Shown: positions 19,726-31,170, counted from the first letter of the stretch. The stretch is DNA of 64,000 nt from Micropterix aruncella (GCA_944548615.1 OX155976.1:7397822-7461821), one strand, 5' to 3'. Numbers and translations are program-made. The notes: generated by a model not told the origin, from the sequence alone.

Positions 19726-20819
19726 CTAGTTGTTCATGGTCGCAGACTAGAAGTTGGAAATGTGCATAATCTTTAGGGAGGCTTCTTCTGCATCTCATTT
19801 TGTATTATATTGCGATTTAATTCATGAAAATTCTAAACGAATGCTGCTGTCACTTCGAATTTAGAACATAATATGTTATTTACAGGATTAGAGATTCTAC
19901 TAATTCATTCAGTAAGTACTTTCTCAACATCTTTAAGTTTGTATGTATAAGACGATGTATAATTCTTAGTACAAGAATTAAAGTTATGTTCACACGCAAG
20001 TGACAATTTATGATTCCTATTAGAGATCAAATTTATATTCACACGGTAAAAAATCGCAGTAATTAGTTTGTCCCCTCTATCGCTCGTAATTCACACGCTT
20101 GAAGGATATGAACGCATAGACTTCTATTATATTTAATCTATTCTGTAGAACACCCATTTCGGTAAGTCACCTCTCTTTCACTTTTAACATTTGTTAAAAC
20201 TGTTCAAATATTCATATTGTGTTTCTCTACTCTCTGTATATACAACGAGGTACAAACGGGCAAGCGATAATAGGACACTGGCAAGGACCAAAAACTTCAT
20301 TAAATCGTCTACGCTTGTCAACCATTAGCAGCCAGAACCAGTATACCTATAATCGGTTACAAATCCTCCTATGTTGCTGCAAATAATTGCAACAACTCCT
20401 GTCACAATCAACACCTGAAAAGGCATTCTTAACTTTGAATAGTATTTAGGTATACCTCCTTTACACATAAAAAAACGTTTAATACACTGTGCTCCGGCAG
20501 GCGGTGTTGCAGCGTGAAGGATGCAGGCAGGAGTAAGTGTTGTACCATGTTCAAACGCAATCATAGCTCATTTGCGATACGTTTCATATAGGCATCGCTC
20601 TCTCGCACCGCTTCGAACAGTGCACACTGCACAATGTATCACAAAAGATACATGGTATAATGAAGGCTGTAGATCGGACATCGATGGAAACGATCAAAAT
20701 TATATTTAAGGGTCGGCACCGTGCAAACCCAAGAAACATTACTTAATAAGATAACAATAAATTGATGAAATATTACGCATTATTTACCTTTAAACTATAA
20801 ATGTTGAATAAATTCTAAC
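19726..20819. other. No gene recognised
   Basis: AT-rich sequence with a few balanced patches. The string TAGGCATCGCTCTCTCGC at 20590-20607 resembles a patch at 7550-7580 in reverse, so dispersed repeats are probably present. Confidence 0.35.
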
Positions 20820-20960
20820 GTATATTCTGAATAAGAGTATCATTAGGTGAAACTCATACATACATACTATGAGAATTAGGTGACGCTAATGAGTAAACAA
20901 GTACAAAAATGTTTTTATTGGGCTCAAATTCAAGCGCATTTAAAACAATTGTTGATAAAT
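20820..20960 (+). repeat. Segmental duplication, unit 1 left part
   Basis: ACTATGAGAATTAGGTGACG and the following ~100 bases match 23209-23320. The partner halves on the right are 22305-22533 and 23335-23590, so a locus was duplicated and then filled with different insertions. Confidence 0.5.
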
Positions 20961-20998
20961 GGTAGTAATATAGGATTTTATTTACCTTGCAATGTTTG

Positions 20999-21075
20999 TT
21001 AGGTATGTATGGTATGTTATGTATGTTATGTATGTATGGTATGTTAGTGTATGGTATTTTATGTTATTTATTTAT
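20999..21075 (+). repeat. Minisatellite of ATGTATGGTATGTT-like units
   Basis: Degenerate repeats of TATGTATGGTATGT followed by TTTA runs. A cleaner array of the same unit is at 21700-21785. Confidence 0.65.
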
Positions 21076-21699
21076 TTATTTATTTAAAGAAATGCGTATT
21101 TTTTTAAACTACAGTACATTAAATATTATCATTAGAGGCTCCGTTGTAAATAGTAGCAAAAAAGAGAGTACCGCAGCCCAGTCCATCTTTAGATCAACGC
21201 TGCCTAACTAGGCCTAGGCCCGTACTAAGGCAAACGTACAAAGAAAATACTGGTTTGTGCATACTTTAAACTAAGTATGTTAAAAGAGAAAAAATATATA
21301 AAAATAGTATCTAATAATATTAGGACTTAACTTAAGGCAATAAACAATGTATGTAGAAATTAATCATTCTCTAAAAACTAGGTCATTAATATGTCAATGC
21401 GTCTGTCAGTCTGTCAGTCTGCAAATTATATTTGTAAAATACCTGTCATAAAACACAATAAAATTTATTTCAATAACACGAAAAAGGTAAATAATAAATG
21501 GGAATTGCAATGAATAGTGAAATAATCAAATTGAAATAATTATAGATGGAAAAAGGAATTATAATAAATAGTCAAAAAATCAAATTGAAATGGTCACAGG
21601 ATTATCAAATTGAAATAGTCAATTATACATAAAATGTGCATATTACTAGTTATAATACAATTTTGAATGTAATCGAATTAAAAATTAATATAAATAATA

Positions 21700-21785
21700 A
21701 TGTATGGTATGTTATGTATGGTATGTTATGTATGGTATGTTATGTATGGTATGTTACGTATGTATGTATGGTATGTTAGTGTGTT
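21700..21785 (+). repeat. Minisatellite of ATGTATGGTATGTT units
   Basis: About five tandem copies of a 14-base unit (TATGTATGGTATGT). It shares its unit with 20999-21075, 640 bases upstream, suggesting one array split or duplicated. Confidence 0.7.
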
Positions 21786-21934
21786 AGTTTGTTTAGGTCA
21801 GATCTCGCAAGCTGAAGTAGAACCACTTTCTCTTATCCCATGAAGTTGAAATTGTACATGTTGGTTCAGTTTCGACGACAATGCATTTTTATGGTCAGCA
21901 TGACCTGATTCTACTCCCAGGATCGGCTCCCGAC

Positions 21935-22245
21935 GAGGCTACTCTTCCACGGTCAACATCACAGACACACATTTTTTTATAGCATTCAACTATGATGGGC
22001 CGTTCTAAGTTCCACTTTGACTTCCACTCTTCACTTCCACTCTTCAACGGTCAACAGCACGGACACGAAATTTTGTATATGCATTCAATTACAACAGCGC
22101 GTTCTAAGTTTCACCAATATAGGACTTCGGCACCCAGGGTTGGCTTCCAACGAGGAAATTCCTCAACGGTCAACAGCACAGACCCAAATTTTTGTATACG
22201 CATTAAATTTTGTATCAGCATTCAGTTAGCTCGTTCTTTCTTTTT
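21935..22245 (+). repeat. Family S tandem array, about 2.5 units
   Basis: Units carry CTCAACGGTCAACAGCAC and TTTTGTATA...GCATTCA. The first unit is shortened (a TTCCACTCTTCA block is repeated near 22020). This array lies inside the insertion that splits the segmental duplication. Confidence 0.7.
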
Positions 22246-22304
22246 TTCAGATCATTTTTAAAAAAGCTTAATTTAAAAATATTTGTTTACTATTAATTTT
22301 ATTT

Positions 22305-22533
22305 AATCTCAAAGACAACAAAGACGAAGAACATTTTACATAAAATGAAACTCTTTCAGGGTCTACATCTCTTTCATTCTTTGTTACTATGAACATAAAC
22401 CACGAACTACACCCTAAAAAAATGTTGGTAAAAAATATTTTGATTTAATTTGATAGCAGCGTTTAAAAAAGTGATAATGAGTTTCGAACTACATGAGAAT
22501 AAATACTGACAAGTAAAGCTAATACATTTGCTG
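22305..22533 (+). repeat. Segmental duplication, unit 1 right part
   Basis: ACAAAGACGAAGAACATTTTA, CTCTTTCAGGGTCTACATC and GAGAATAAATACTGACA match 23335-23590. The piggyBac-type MITE copy 2 begins directly after this block. Confidence 0.6.
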
Positions 22534-23202
22534 TTAACTCTTGGGCTACGTAACGACCAAATTTTGTTGCACATCAGACCGTTGACTACGTAACGACCAA
22601 TATTGGCGGCTTGCTCCAGGAGCGCACAGTAATATTATTTTGTAATTCGAACGCATTCTAAAATCCATATAATATATCTCATTATTACCATAGATACATA
22701 GATGGCCGCTAGAATAATTTCGCGCGTCATTTTGCGGATTGTTCTGGTAAAGTTCCATTGTCAAATGTCATCATTTTTTTCGAGAAATCATCAAAAATTT
22801 TTATTGGTTTTTATGAGCTAATATCTAAATATTTTGAAATGTAAATAAGCAAAACGAAATATTACATTTGATAGAGAATCTAATAAAGATCACGATAGCA
22901 TTTACAATTTCTAAATAGGGTATCGTATTTTTCCGTAAGACAAGTACAAGTTTGAAATGCCGATTTTTTTTCACATTTTCGAATTTCTCATATTTATTCC
23001 TAATTATGTAATCGTTTTACCAAATAAAATTTCAATATTCTATATACGAAATGTGAATGCGATTATTGCACAGATATTGCTTTATGATTGCTATATTACT
23101 TCCATCGATATAGTACTTTTTGTCGAGCGCGGCGATTTTGCAAGAAATTCCAATAAATTGCCGCGGTCTGCCATGAAATTATGCTGCTACTCGAAGGGTT
23201 GA
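22534..23202 (-). mobile_element. piggyBac-type MITE, copy 2
   Basis: Starts TTAACTCTTGGGCTACG and ends CTACTCGAAGGGTTGA; the right TTAA has mutated to TTGA. The interior matches copy 1 (9479-10151) along its whole length in reverse, with scattered substitutions and small indels. Non-coding. Confidence 0.75.
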
Positions 23203-23204
23203 GT

Positions 23205-23590
23205 TCTTATCATTATATGAAACTCCTAAATACTATGAGAATTACGTGATGCTAATTGGTATAAAAGTACATAAATGCTTTTGCTGGGATCATATTAAAA
23301 ACGTTTTCAAAACATTTTTTTACAAATGTCAGTTACTCAATCTTAAAGAAAACAAAGACGAAGAACATTTTACAGGAAATAAAACTCTTTCAGGGTCTAC
23401 ATCTCTTTCAGTCATTGTTATTATGAAAATCACGAACTTCAAACTAAAAGGAATTTTTAAAAATAACATTTGATTTAATTTGATGATAGAGAGAGAAAAA
23501 AGTTATAGGCAAATACGAACTCTTTGGATCCATATGAGAATAAATATTGTCAGGCACAGCTAATACATCTGTTATTATGTTTTGAAAAAC
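23205..23590 (+). repeat. Segmental duplication, unit 2
   Basis: Contains both the left block (ACTATGAGAATTACGTGATG) and the right block (ACAAAGACGAAGAACATTTTA) that are 1.3 kb apart in unit 1. This uninterrupted copy shows what the pre-insertion locus looked like. Confidence 0.55.
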
Positions 23591-23756
23591 AAAAGTGATA
23601 TGCTTTTGTTATTTTTCAATAACGGTCATTTGTTTGCATCTGTTAGAAACATGTTGACGAAAACGGAAAAAACGGAATTTCGCGCGGTAATTAAATATTT
23701 TGCTTGATTTTTTAAAAGCAAAATATTGATTTTATAAAGCAAGCGGGCAAGACTCT

Positions 23757-24300
23757 AGCCTTAGGGCTAGTTTCCCCTAGGAATCAACCTTCTGGCGCTC
23801 CTGGACGGTCTGCGCACCGTGCGGCATTGCCAATCGAATGCGCACTCTGACTAACAGCCGGGGAAGTCTGGAAGCAGTACTGTTTCCTATATAGAGCGGG
23901 GGTAGTTGCCGACCTTACGGCGACTGCTCTTGAAACGACCATCGGCTACCCGATCCTGGGTGAACAGCCGGGCAAAGGACGCTGTGGGCCGCGATAGATT
24001 CGGTAAACACCGTTTCACCGCTTTGTAAGGGAGAGGACCGCGCAAGCGACCTCGAACTCGTAACCAATCGAGTGACCGGAGTAATCTGGTCGCAATTGGA
24101 AGTAAGGGCGTGAGTGTAAGCCCGCTGGGTAACACACCTGGTTATCTCACGGTTAAGGCGTTGGCCTCTTACGGGCATGAGGCGGAGCTTGACGGTGGAC
24201 TGTTTTGTTCAAGTCTTCTGCGCTCACTTCACGGGAGATAGAAAAACCAATCGTTAAAACTTCCTGAGGTAACGGATTCGCCCGTTATAGTTGACAACTC
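23757..24300 (-). repeat. Family A repeat, tail missing
   Basis: Runs from GGCTAGTTTCCCCTAGGAATC to GTTGACAACTC. The last ~150 bases of the tail (GGGCCC...CGTGAAGTGC) are absent. GAGGTAACGGATTCGCCCG and AGCGGGGGTAGTTGC are conserved blocks. Confidence 0.8.
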
Positions 24301-24436
24301 TATTTGTCATCAGTTCAGTCCGTGACGTTGGTCAGACTGACAGGAAACTGATCTATATATTAATAATTTCTACCAGTCCATCAGTCAGTTCATGATCAAG
24401 GCCGCCGACTGAACTGATACCAGATTGACCGTGTAA

Positions 24437-24750
24437 GGGGCTCACTAGACGATCAACCATGCTTGTCAAGCATCGCGTCGCGGGCTGGGAGGGGATCGTA
24501 AACCACAGGAGACATGCAATTTTTTTTAATTATTTACCAAAAACGCCTATTTTTTTAGTTTAAACGAGGGAATCATTTCATTCATGGATTAATTACGTCT
24601 AATTAACCTGACTCCCTGGTATAAAACTACAAAATTAGGCAATTTGGTAAATGTAAAAAAATATAATTGCATATTTCCTGTGGTTCACGATCCCCTCCCA
24701 GCCCGTGACGCAATGCTTGACAAGCATGCTTGATCGTCTAGAGAGCCCTT
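24437..24750. mobile_element. MITE with ~95-bp terminal inverted repeats
   Basis: The left arm GGGGCTCACTAGACGATCA continues through GCTTGTCAAGCAT, GGGCTGGGAGGGGATCG and CCACAGGA; the right arm is its inverted copy, ending GATCGTCTAGAGAGCCC. The arms differ at a few positions. TAA precedes the left end (24434-24436) and follows the right end (24751-24753). A 3-bp TAA site and GG-starting ends would fit PIF/Harbinger, but this is tentative. The core is AT-rich and non-coding. Confidence 0.65.
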
Positions 24751-24765
24751 TAAGGGCTCTCTAGA
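24733..24765. repeat. Palindrome at the MITE right edge
   Basis: CGTCTAGAGAGCCC is followed, after five bases, by GGGCTCTCTAGACG, a perfect 14-base inverted pair. It extends the MITE end into the flank, as if the end of a second, otherwise lost copy lay next to it. Confidence 0.65.
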
Positions 24766-25674
24766 CGCATCTCAATATGCATTTCTATACAGAGCGTGTC
24801 ATAGATATAATTCAGACTTTTTAATTGTGGACATATTACACTCATCAAAAACCTCTTATAAGAACTCAATAAAAAAACTCTAGAGTCTATCTAGATGATC
24901 ACAACACATTTATATATATATTATATTTAATTTAATTTAGTTCATGGACATAATTTTATCTCAAGTATATTAATTATAATACCTATAATATATCATACCT
25001 AAAATTAAATATAAATATATTTATATACATACATAATATATTTTTATCTATTTTGTCTCTTCCTTTCAGCTTATTCACATCCATATTCCCCCCATTCTCA
25101 AGCGGAAACAATATAAAATTATATTGCGTTCATTTTGTATACTTTATATTCGGAATCACATTATTGGATTTTTGACACTTTTAAATAGTTACTATTGCAT
25201 TGTATGTAGTTCTGTTTGTTTCCAAAATAAAATAAAATAAAATAAGAATAATATAGATAGAATAAAGAGTCCAGAAAAAGAATACATATATTGATAGGAT
25301 AGTCGCCGACCGCACATGTTCATGTTTCTAGACGCTGATTATTCGAAGAGTGGAAGAGACGGATGTAGCCTCGCTCGGCGCTCGGAGGGACGTGATGAGG
25401 GTGCGTTCACAGTGCCGCGGGCGCCGAGGGAGCCACCTGTTTGTCTAGGGATTACCACAACCCGCCGTGTTTACACGCATTGTAAGCGGAGCCTAATTAT
25501 CTCTATCCTCTCATCCGCCGACTTTGCTTAGGTGGGATTATCTCATAAGTTACGGATTGGAGATACTTACACGAGGCGAAAGAGAGAATAACAAATGATT
25601 TTTAGAGTTGCGTGACAAAGCGTATAATTTGGAAACGTTTTTTATTTTATTTATGTATGCAAATGTACAAATAG
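24766..25674. other. No gene recognised
   Basis: 24766-25300 is very AT-rich. 25300-25545 is GC-richer (CTCGCTCGGCGCTCGGAGG) and has no second copy in the window; it could be an exon or promoter, but no protein family is recognised in its frames. Confidence 0.4.
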
Positions 25675-26285
25675 AGTTGTCAACTACAACGGGCGAACCC
25701 GTCACCTCAGGAAGTTTTAACGGTTGTTCGTTCTATCTCCAGTGAAGTGAGCGCAGAAGACTTGGACAAAACAGTTCACCGTCAAGCTCCGCCACATGCC
25801 CTTAAGAGGCCAACGCCTTATCCGCGAGATAACCAGGTATGTTACCCAGCGCGCATACACTTACGCCCTTACTTCCAATTGCGACCAGATTACCCCGGTC
25901 TCTCGATGAAGCGGGAAACAGTGTAAGCGAATCTATCGTGGACCACGGTATCCTTTGCCCGGTTGTTCACCGAGGATCGGATAGCTGATGGTCGTTTCAA
26001 GAGCAGTCGCCGTAAGGTCCGCAACCACCCCCGCTGTATAGGAAACAGTACTGCTTCCAGACTCCACCGACTGTTAGTCAGAGTGCACAATACGCCTCAC
26101 AGTGCGCAGACCGACCAGGAGCGCCAGAAATTGACTCCTAGGGAAACTAGCCAAGGCCAGAGTCCTACCCGGGCTCGCACTTTATGGGTGGAGGCCGTCG
26201 GATGGGTGTTGACCCGTGAGTGTGACCAACCCTGAACCAGAATGGGTCTTCGTGGCCAACTCAGCAAAGACCCATTAGCTCCGAC
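25675..26285 (+). repeat. Family A repeat, body without tRNA head
   Basis: Starts GAGTTGTCAACTACAACGGG, passes CACCTCAGGAAGTTTTAACG, GCGCAGAAGACTTGGAC and CGCGAGATAACCAGGTATG, and ends CCCATTAGCTCCG. About 25 bases near AGGAAGCGG... are missing relative to others (the CGCTTGCGCGGTCC block). Confidence 0.8.
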
Positions 26286-26630
26286 AGAAATTAATAATAT
26301 ATATCAACAATATTTAACGGAGGAATTTATAAGAACAAGCCAGGAGATGGATCGAGGGGGGGGGGGGGGGGGGATCGGGAACACGATTAGGTTTTTAAGT
26401 TGTCCTAGCACATAGTTCTATATTCGAGACGCCTGCACTGCAAAATGCTTGGACATGAAAGCTGTTGAATGCTGAGTTTTATTAGATTTTCCTGAAAGCC
26501 TAATAGAAGGCTATGAGATAAGGAAGCGGGGAGAATAGGTTATTCGTTATACACATAAGAAGGCATTTTTAATGAAGTATACGAAAAATTAGGATAAGTA
26601 TGTGAAAATCCCGACATCGTATTATTAATA
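26286..26630. other. No gene; run of 18 G
   Basis: A run of 18 G at 26356-26373. The rest is AT-rich and unassigned. Confidence 0.4.
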
Positions 26631-26638
26631 CTGTACAG

Positions 26639-27656
26639 CAGGGTTTTCCAACCTTTTTTGCGTGATGCCGCCCCCCCCGGATTAGAAAAAAAATCATTCC
26701 CCCCTAAATTTTTCATCATTGCTTCATTAAAAAACACAAATTATTTTACGATATTTATTTCACACGATTTATTATTTATTAATGGGATGTTTGCGCCTGC
26801 ATTTTTTGAACCAGTTGGTCGATATCAGGTTCTGTTTTTTGACAGAGCTATCATCAAATCATTATCGACTGCAAGACGATTTCGCTGCTTAGTCTTAATT
26901 TACACTAATGCTGAAAATCCGGTTTCACATAAGTAAGTTTCAGAAAATGGCAGAAGTATTCGCAAGGCAAGAGTGGCAACTTATGGATTAAGGAGAAAGC
27001 GTTTTATGCATTCCAACCTTTTTTGCATGATGCCCCCCCCCCCCCCCCCGGATTGAAAAAAAAATCATGCCCCCCTATATTTTTCTTCATTGCTTCAATA
27101 AAAAACACAAATTATTTTTACGATATTTATTTCACACGATTTATTATTTATTAATGGGATGTTTGCGCCTGCATTTTTTGAACCAGTTGGTCGATATCAG
27201 GTTCTGTTTTTGACAGAGCTATCATCAAATCATTATCGACTGCAAGACGATTTCGCTGCTTAGTCTTAATTTACACTAATGCTGAAAATCCGGTTTCACA
27301 TAAGTAAGTTTCAGAAAATGGCAGAAGTATTCGCAAGGCAAGAGTGGCAACTTATGGATTAAGGAGAAAGCCTTTTATCCAAAATTTCTTCAAAGTCAAG
27401 AGGTGAAAGTCATCTTTCATTGTCGAATCTGCCTTCATTTCCAGAAATTCTTCTTGGACATCTTCTGGTAATTGCAGAACATTGACCATTGGAACTAGGT
27501 GGCGCGACTAAATCTGTGTGTTTTTCAAATAATAAACAATGATAAGTAATTAGAATAAAATATCCGAACACTTCATGCCCCCCCTAAGATCTCTCTACGC
27601 CCCCCCCCCTCCCGGGGGGGGGGGGGGGGGCACGCCCCACCGGTTGGAAAGTCCTG
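26639..27656 (-). mobile_element. hAT transposon remnant with 8-bp TSD and internal duplication
   Basis: The ends are CAGGGTTTTCCAACC (26639) and, inverted, GGTTGGAAAGTCCTG (ending 27656). Both sides are flanked by CTGTACAG (26631-26638 and 27657-27664), a perfect 8-bp TSD as expected for hAT. A block of about 365 bases (26647-27008) is tandemly duplicated at 27010-27370. Several C and G runs lie near the ends. Only the C-terminal part of the transposase remains. Confidence 0.8.
26790..27500 (-). pseudogene. hAT transposase C-terminus (dimerisation region), duplicated
   Basis: On the minus strand the translation reads LQLPEDVQEEFLEMKADS, then DDFHLLTLKKFW, then LLPFSETYLCETGFSALV, IKTKQRNRLAVDNDLMIAL and IDQLVQKMQAQTSH. 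This is the hAT C-terminal dimerisation region of the ZBED5/SCAND3-like type. In-frame stops (before VATLALRILLPF and after FSALV) break it. The last part occurs twice because of the internal duplication. Confidence 0.75.
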
Positions 27657-27664
27657 CTGTACAG

Positions 27665-28059
27665 GGTAAATTTTAATTAACCAGCATCCTGTAACTTGGT
27701 GAAACAGTACTAGCAAATAAGCAATTTTCATTTAAAAAATGTATAATTAAAATAGAAAAAAACATTTATTTTATTTTATTATTGTAAAAGAGAAGGCCTT
27801 CTCCTATAGGCCTACTTCTAATAGCTGTAAATCATATACCAATTGAAATATCTCTTTATGTAGAACATTTATTACTACAACGACTCATCTTAATTATAAG
27901 CCGTTTCTAACTTATATCCTTTTAAATATGGGAAATTACATAGGGCACCTAACACATCCAGGCATTGGGTTTTTTTAAAAAAAAAAATAAATTTAATTTC
28001 TGGATACATACAGTGCATACAATATACATACGTATGCATAAACATATTGTAGAAAAAAA
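27665..28059 (+). repeat. Diverged family B copy and AT-rich flank
   Basis: CAGCATCCTGTAACTTGGTG and AGCAAATAAGCAATTTTC at 27672-27740 are a diverged version of the family B block. The rest is AT-rich with nothing codable. Confidence 0.4.
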
Positions 28060-28492
28060 AGAAAAACATTACGCCGATAATCGTCAATCGCGCCATGAAA
28101 ATTGCGACTCAATTTTATATACAATGATGATGTTAGAACAGCCCCCCAGCATCTCCTCGTTCAACGCCAAGCTCAAGGAGCATATAACCCTAAAATCCAT
28201 AAATTAACTAATCCACCTCTCTCCCTCCTTTTCGCTTCCCTTTCCTTCCTTCCTCTCTTCCTTTCCTCTGCGTCCTTATTTAATTTTAGTCATTTGTTTA
28301 ACTTTTTTTATTATCTGTCTCTAGTTTCTATTTGTTTCTTTTTATCATTTGTATTTTTATTGTTCTTTTGCGTAGCTAACGTTCTAAATTTGTTATAAAT
28401 TTAAGGTATAGGTTATCTGATAGACATTTTTGCAAGGCAATACGCTTGCCTTTTTTATTTAAAATAAAGAGTTTATTATTATTATTATTATT
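28060..28492 (+). mobile_element. LINE 3' end with (TTA)n tail
   Basis: The frame ends PPSISSFNAKLKEHITLKSIN followed by a stop at 28206, a common C-terminal pattern of Jockey-group RTs (SxxSFxxxLKxHL). The pyrimidine-rich 3' region is followed by a (TTA) run at 28465-28490. Truncated just upstream. Confidence 0.55.
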
Positions 28493-28571
28493 ATGTACAT
28501 TTCAGCATTCTACGGAGACCGCGGCCCGCAACCGCGGCCGGGCGCGGTTAAAAGCTACGCCGTGTGTTCTC
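28493..28571. other. Short GC-rich spacer
   Basis: GACCGCGGCCCGCAACCGCGG and following bases form an imperfect inverted repeat between two LINE tails; origin unknown. Confidence 0.35.
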
Positions 28572-29775
28572 AGCCTTTAAAAGTAAAAGTAAAAGTAAAA
28601 GGTATTTATTTCCAATACAACCATACAATTGTGTAGGAATGACAGTAATTAATCTTAAATTAGTTACTCAATTTAGACAAGAGATGATATACAATATATA
28701 GTTTTAAACTTACCAATTTACAAAAACATAGACTATATGATAACAGTTTACAACAAAACAATTAACGGTAAATAATATGTATTAGATTAAATGGGTAGAT
28801 ACGATGCTATGTATTTTCAAAATATTTTAAGAAGTCGTTATGGGCATACATGTTGATTTTAAGCAGATAGACTCGGATGGATCTCTTGAAAATATCGATG
28901 TTTTTAATTTCTTTTAATCTTTCGGGCAATTTATTGAAAAGTTTGAGGCCTAAGTATCGACTAGTCGCCTGGAACTTGGCAGTACGTGCTACGAACGGTT
29001 GGAGATACAGCGTTTTATTCCTGGTGTCATGCCGATGTACTTCCTCGTGGGATATGGCCGAGCTCTTATTGCAATAGAATTCGCAAAGAGCTTCTTGAGC
29101 AAAAATTGCATATACGGTCAATATCCCTAGTTTTTGGAAGTGTTCACGACATGACTGCCGTGGACCAATACCTACTATCGCACGTATGGCTCTTTTCTGG
29201 AGAGTGAATACACTGTTGATGTGTGCTGCATTACCCCATAAAAGAATACCATAGCGCAGGTGTGACTCAACTAGCGCGTAATACTTTAGTTCGCGCGTAA
29301 TACTTTAGCCGATATTACTTTAGTTCTCTCCAAACAATTTCTGATGCGTAATAGAGCATAGCAGGCTGACGAAAGTTTTGACTTAACATGCTCTATATGT
29401 AGATTCCATGACATCTTTGCATCCAGATGTAGTCCGAGGAATTTAACTGATTCCGCAAGTTCAACCGGGTAGTTAACTTTTATAGATGATGTCTTGCTAT
29501 TAAAATTTAAAATAACAGTTTTAGACATATTTAGAGACATCTTGTTCGCATTAAACCAATCATCAAGTTCACCAAGAGATGTATTGAGATTGGCAGTGAG
29601 CGTATTTATGTTGTCAGCTTCAACTACAGCGCTAGTATCGTCTGCAAATTGGGTGACTTCACATTTAGATAGATTTGGACTCAGGTCATTTATGTAAATA
29701 ATGAAAAGCAACGGTCCAAGAATTGAGCCTTGCGGTACTCCAATATTGACAATATTTAGGATGCCGGTTAATTAA
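28572..29775 (-). mobile_element. CR1/Jockey-type LINE, 5'-truncated, hexamer tail
   Basis: On the minus strand the element runs from an RT motif (~29765) to a tail of repeated CTTTTA at about 28572-28596. It is related to the LINE at 42120-43255: the same order of motifs and similar residues are seen. Confidence 0.75.
28807..29765 (-). pseudogene. CR1/Jockey-type reverse transcriptase, C-terminal half, frameshifted
   Basis: The minus-strand translation starts NIGVPQGSILGPLLFIIYIND, then VTQFADDTSAVV with an intact catalytic box, FLGLHLDAKMSWNLHIEHVK and LSSACYALLRI. At 29274-29308 the 16-base string GCGCGTAATACTTTAG occurs twice, 19 bases apart, which shifts the frame. The remainder reads LVESHLRYGILLWG, LQKRAIRAI, HRHDTRNKTLYLQ and LFNKLPERLKEIKNIDIFK to the stop at 28807. 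Endonuclease and the first palm motifs are missing. Confidence 0.8.
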
Positions 29776-29807
29776 ATCACTCTGTGTATCAATGCGTCAT
29801 GGCTGTC

Positions 29808-30297
29808 TAATAGTTGTGGGAGCTATTGGGCCCTGTTGGAGTTGGCCACGAAGACCCATTCGTTCAGGGTTGTTCATACTCACGGGTCAACACCCATCCG
29901 GCGGCCTCCAGAGCGGGGGTGGTTGTTAAGCTTATGGCAATTGCTCTTGAAAAGATTATTCGGCCACCCGATACCGGCTGAATAAGCCGGACAAAGGTCA
30001 GTTATAAATTCGGTAGACATCGTATCACCGCTTCATAAGGAAAAGAACCGTGTAAGCGATCTCGATCCTGTAACCAGTCAGGGGGTAGGAGGTATCCTGA
30101 AGGTAATTCCAGACGGAGATATCCTTCCAAACTGGTATGCAGGGGGTGAGGCTGCCCGCTGGGTACCTTCCCCGGTGCCTCGCCGTAAGGCGTTGACGTC
30201 TGACTGTTTTCGTCCCAAGTCTTCTGCGCTCACCTCACGGATAACTTCCTGAGGTGCAGAGGGTTCGACCGTTGTAGTTGACAGCTCTAGTTGTCTA
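29808..30297 (-). repeat. Family A repeat, subfamily A2, internally deleted
   Basis: Tail GGGAGCTATTGGGCCC at the left; head side GTTGTAGTTGACAGCTC at the right. The middle third (with the TCGATTGTGCA block) is missing. The segment GGAGGTATCCTGAAGGTAATTCC marks a subfamily shared with 35700-35985 and 62450-63125. Confidence 0.75.
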
Positions 30298-30582
30298 ATA
30301 GTTGTAAAATGTGTCAAACATTTATTTAAATCAATATTGCTTAATATGCGAGTATGTATCATCGGGGCTATATGCTATAAATCCTTTTCGCGTTATTTTG
30401 CGCCTTTATATTGGGGCTATACGCTTGAGAGCTCTCGCTCCCAGTACCGCCATTGTCATTTTAACTTCCTTCATTTTATAACAGCTAATCTTGCGTGACT
30501 AATGGCCTTGTATAAGTAAGAGAGACTGCTGGATTTCTTAATATTGATTATATGGCTATGGCTATAGCGTTGGTGTGCGAAA
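30298..30582. other. No gene recognised
   Basis: Contains two similar GGGGCTATATGCT / GGGGCTATACGCT blocks 50 bases apart; otherwise unassigned. Confidence 0.35.
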
Positions 30583-30925
30583 GCTCCCGAACATCAGGCG
30601 ACCTAAGACTTGAGAAAAATATCTGAAATGGGGCGGACCCCGCGAAGAAATAGAAGGGGTTATTTTTGTAGGGTTTGACCAATAAAAATCTAGCGTAGAT
30701 GATGCGTCAGGCACAGATTCCACGTGCTTCGGCGCCGGATACTAAACGTTCGATCGCAGCGCTCACACAGTAGAACTGTCTTTTCACAGTGGTGGTATAA
30801 GGGTGTTTGATGGCAAAGCATATTTAGCGTAACTCTCAAAGCGCTCTCAGTTTTAATTAATTGTAATTAATTTGGGATCTATATGAAAAATGTGGCTAAG
30901 CCGCAACGCTACGGAATTAACTAAT
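30583..30925 (-). repeat. Family C dispersed repeat, copy 2
   Basis: Inverted relative to 8755-9095; shares CAGATATTTTTCTCAAG-type, TTTTTATTGGTCAAACCC and CGTTTAGTATCCG blocks. It lacks the tandem block that the other copy carries. Confidence 0.65.
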
Positions 30926-31170
30926 CAATATAATTACATTCTAATAAAACACACTCACCCGCTTACATTGTAGCACTAATCGCGAATTTAAATTATTCGA
31001 AATTAGTTTAAAGCCTGAATGTTCAAAGGGAAAAAGCAACTTTTTTGAGTCTAAATTATAGATTGGTTCCTTGTCGAGGGATTCGCTTAAAACCTTTTTT
31101 TTCAAATTAGTGGTTATGTATTTTTTTAAAATCATGAAACGAAAGTTCTTCAGATATGGTTGTTCCCAGG
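30926..31170. other. No gene recognised
   Basis: AT-rich; the short minus-strand frame at 30941-31135 shows no recognisable family. Confidence 0.35.

Noticed and set aside
25316..25531. GC-rich 71-codon frame
   Set aside because: No recognisable residues and no splice or repeat context; left as an unassigned GC-rich patch.
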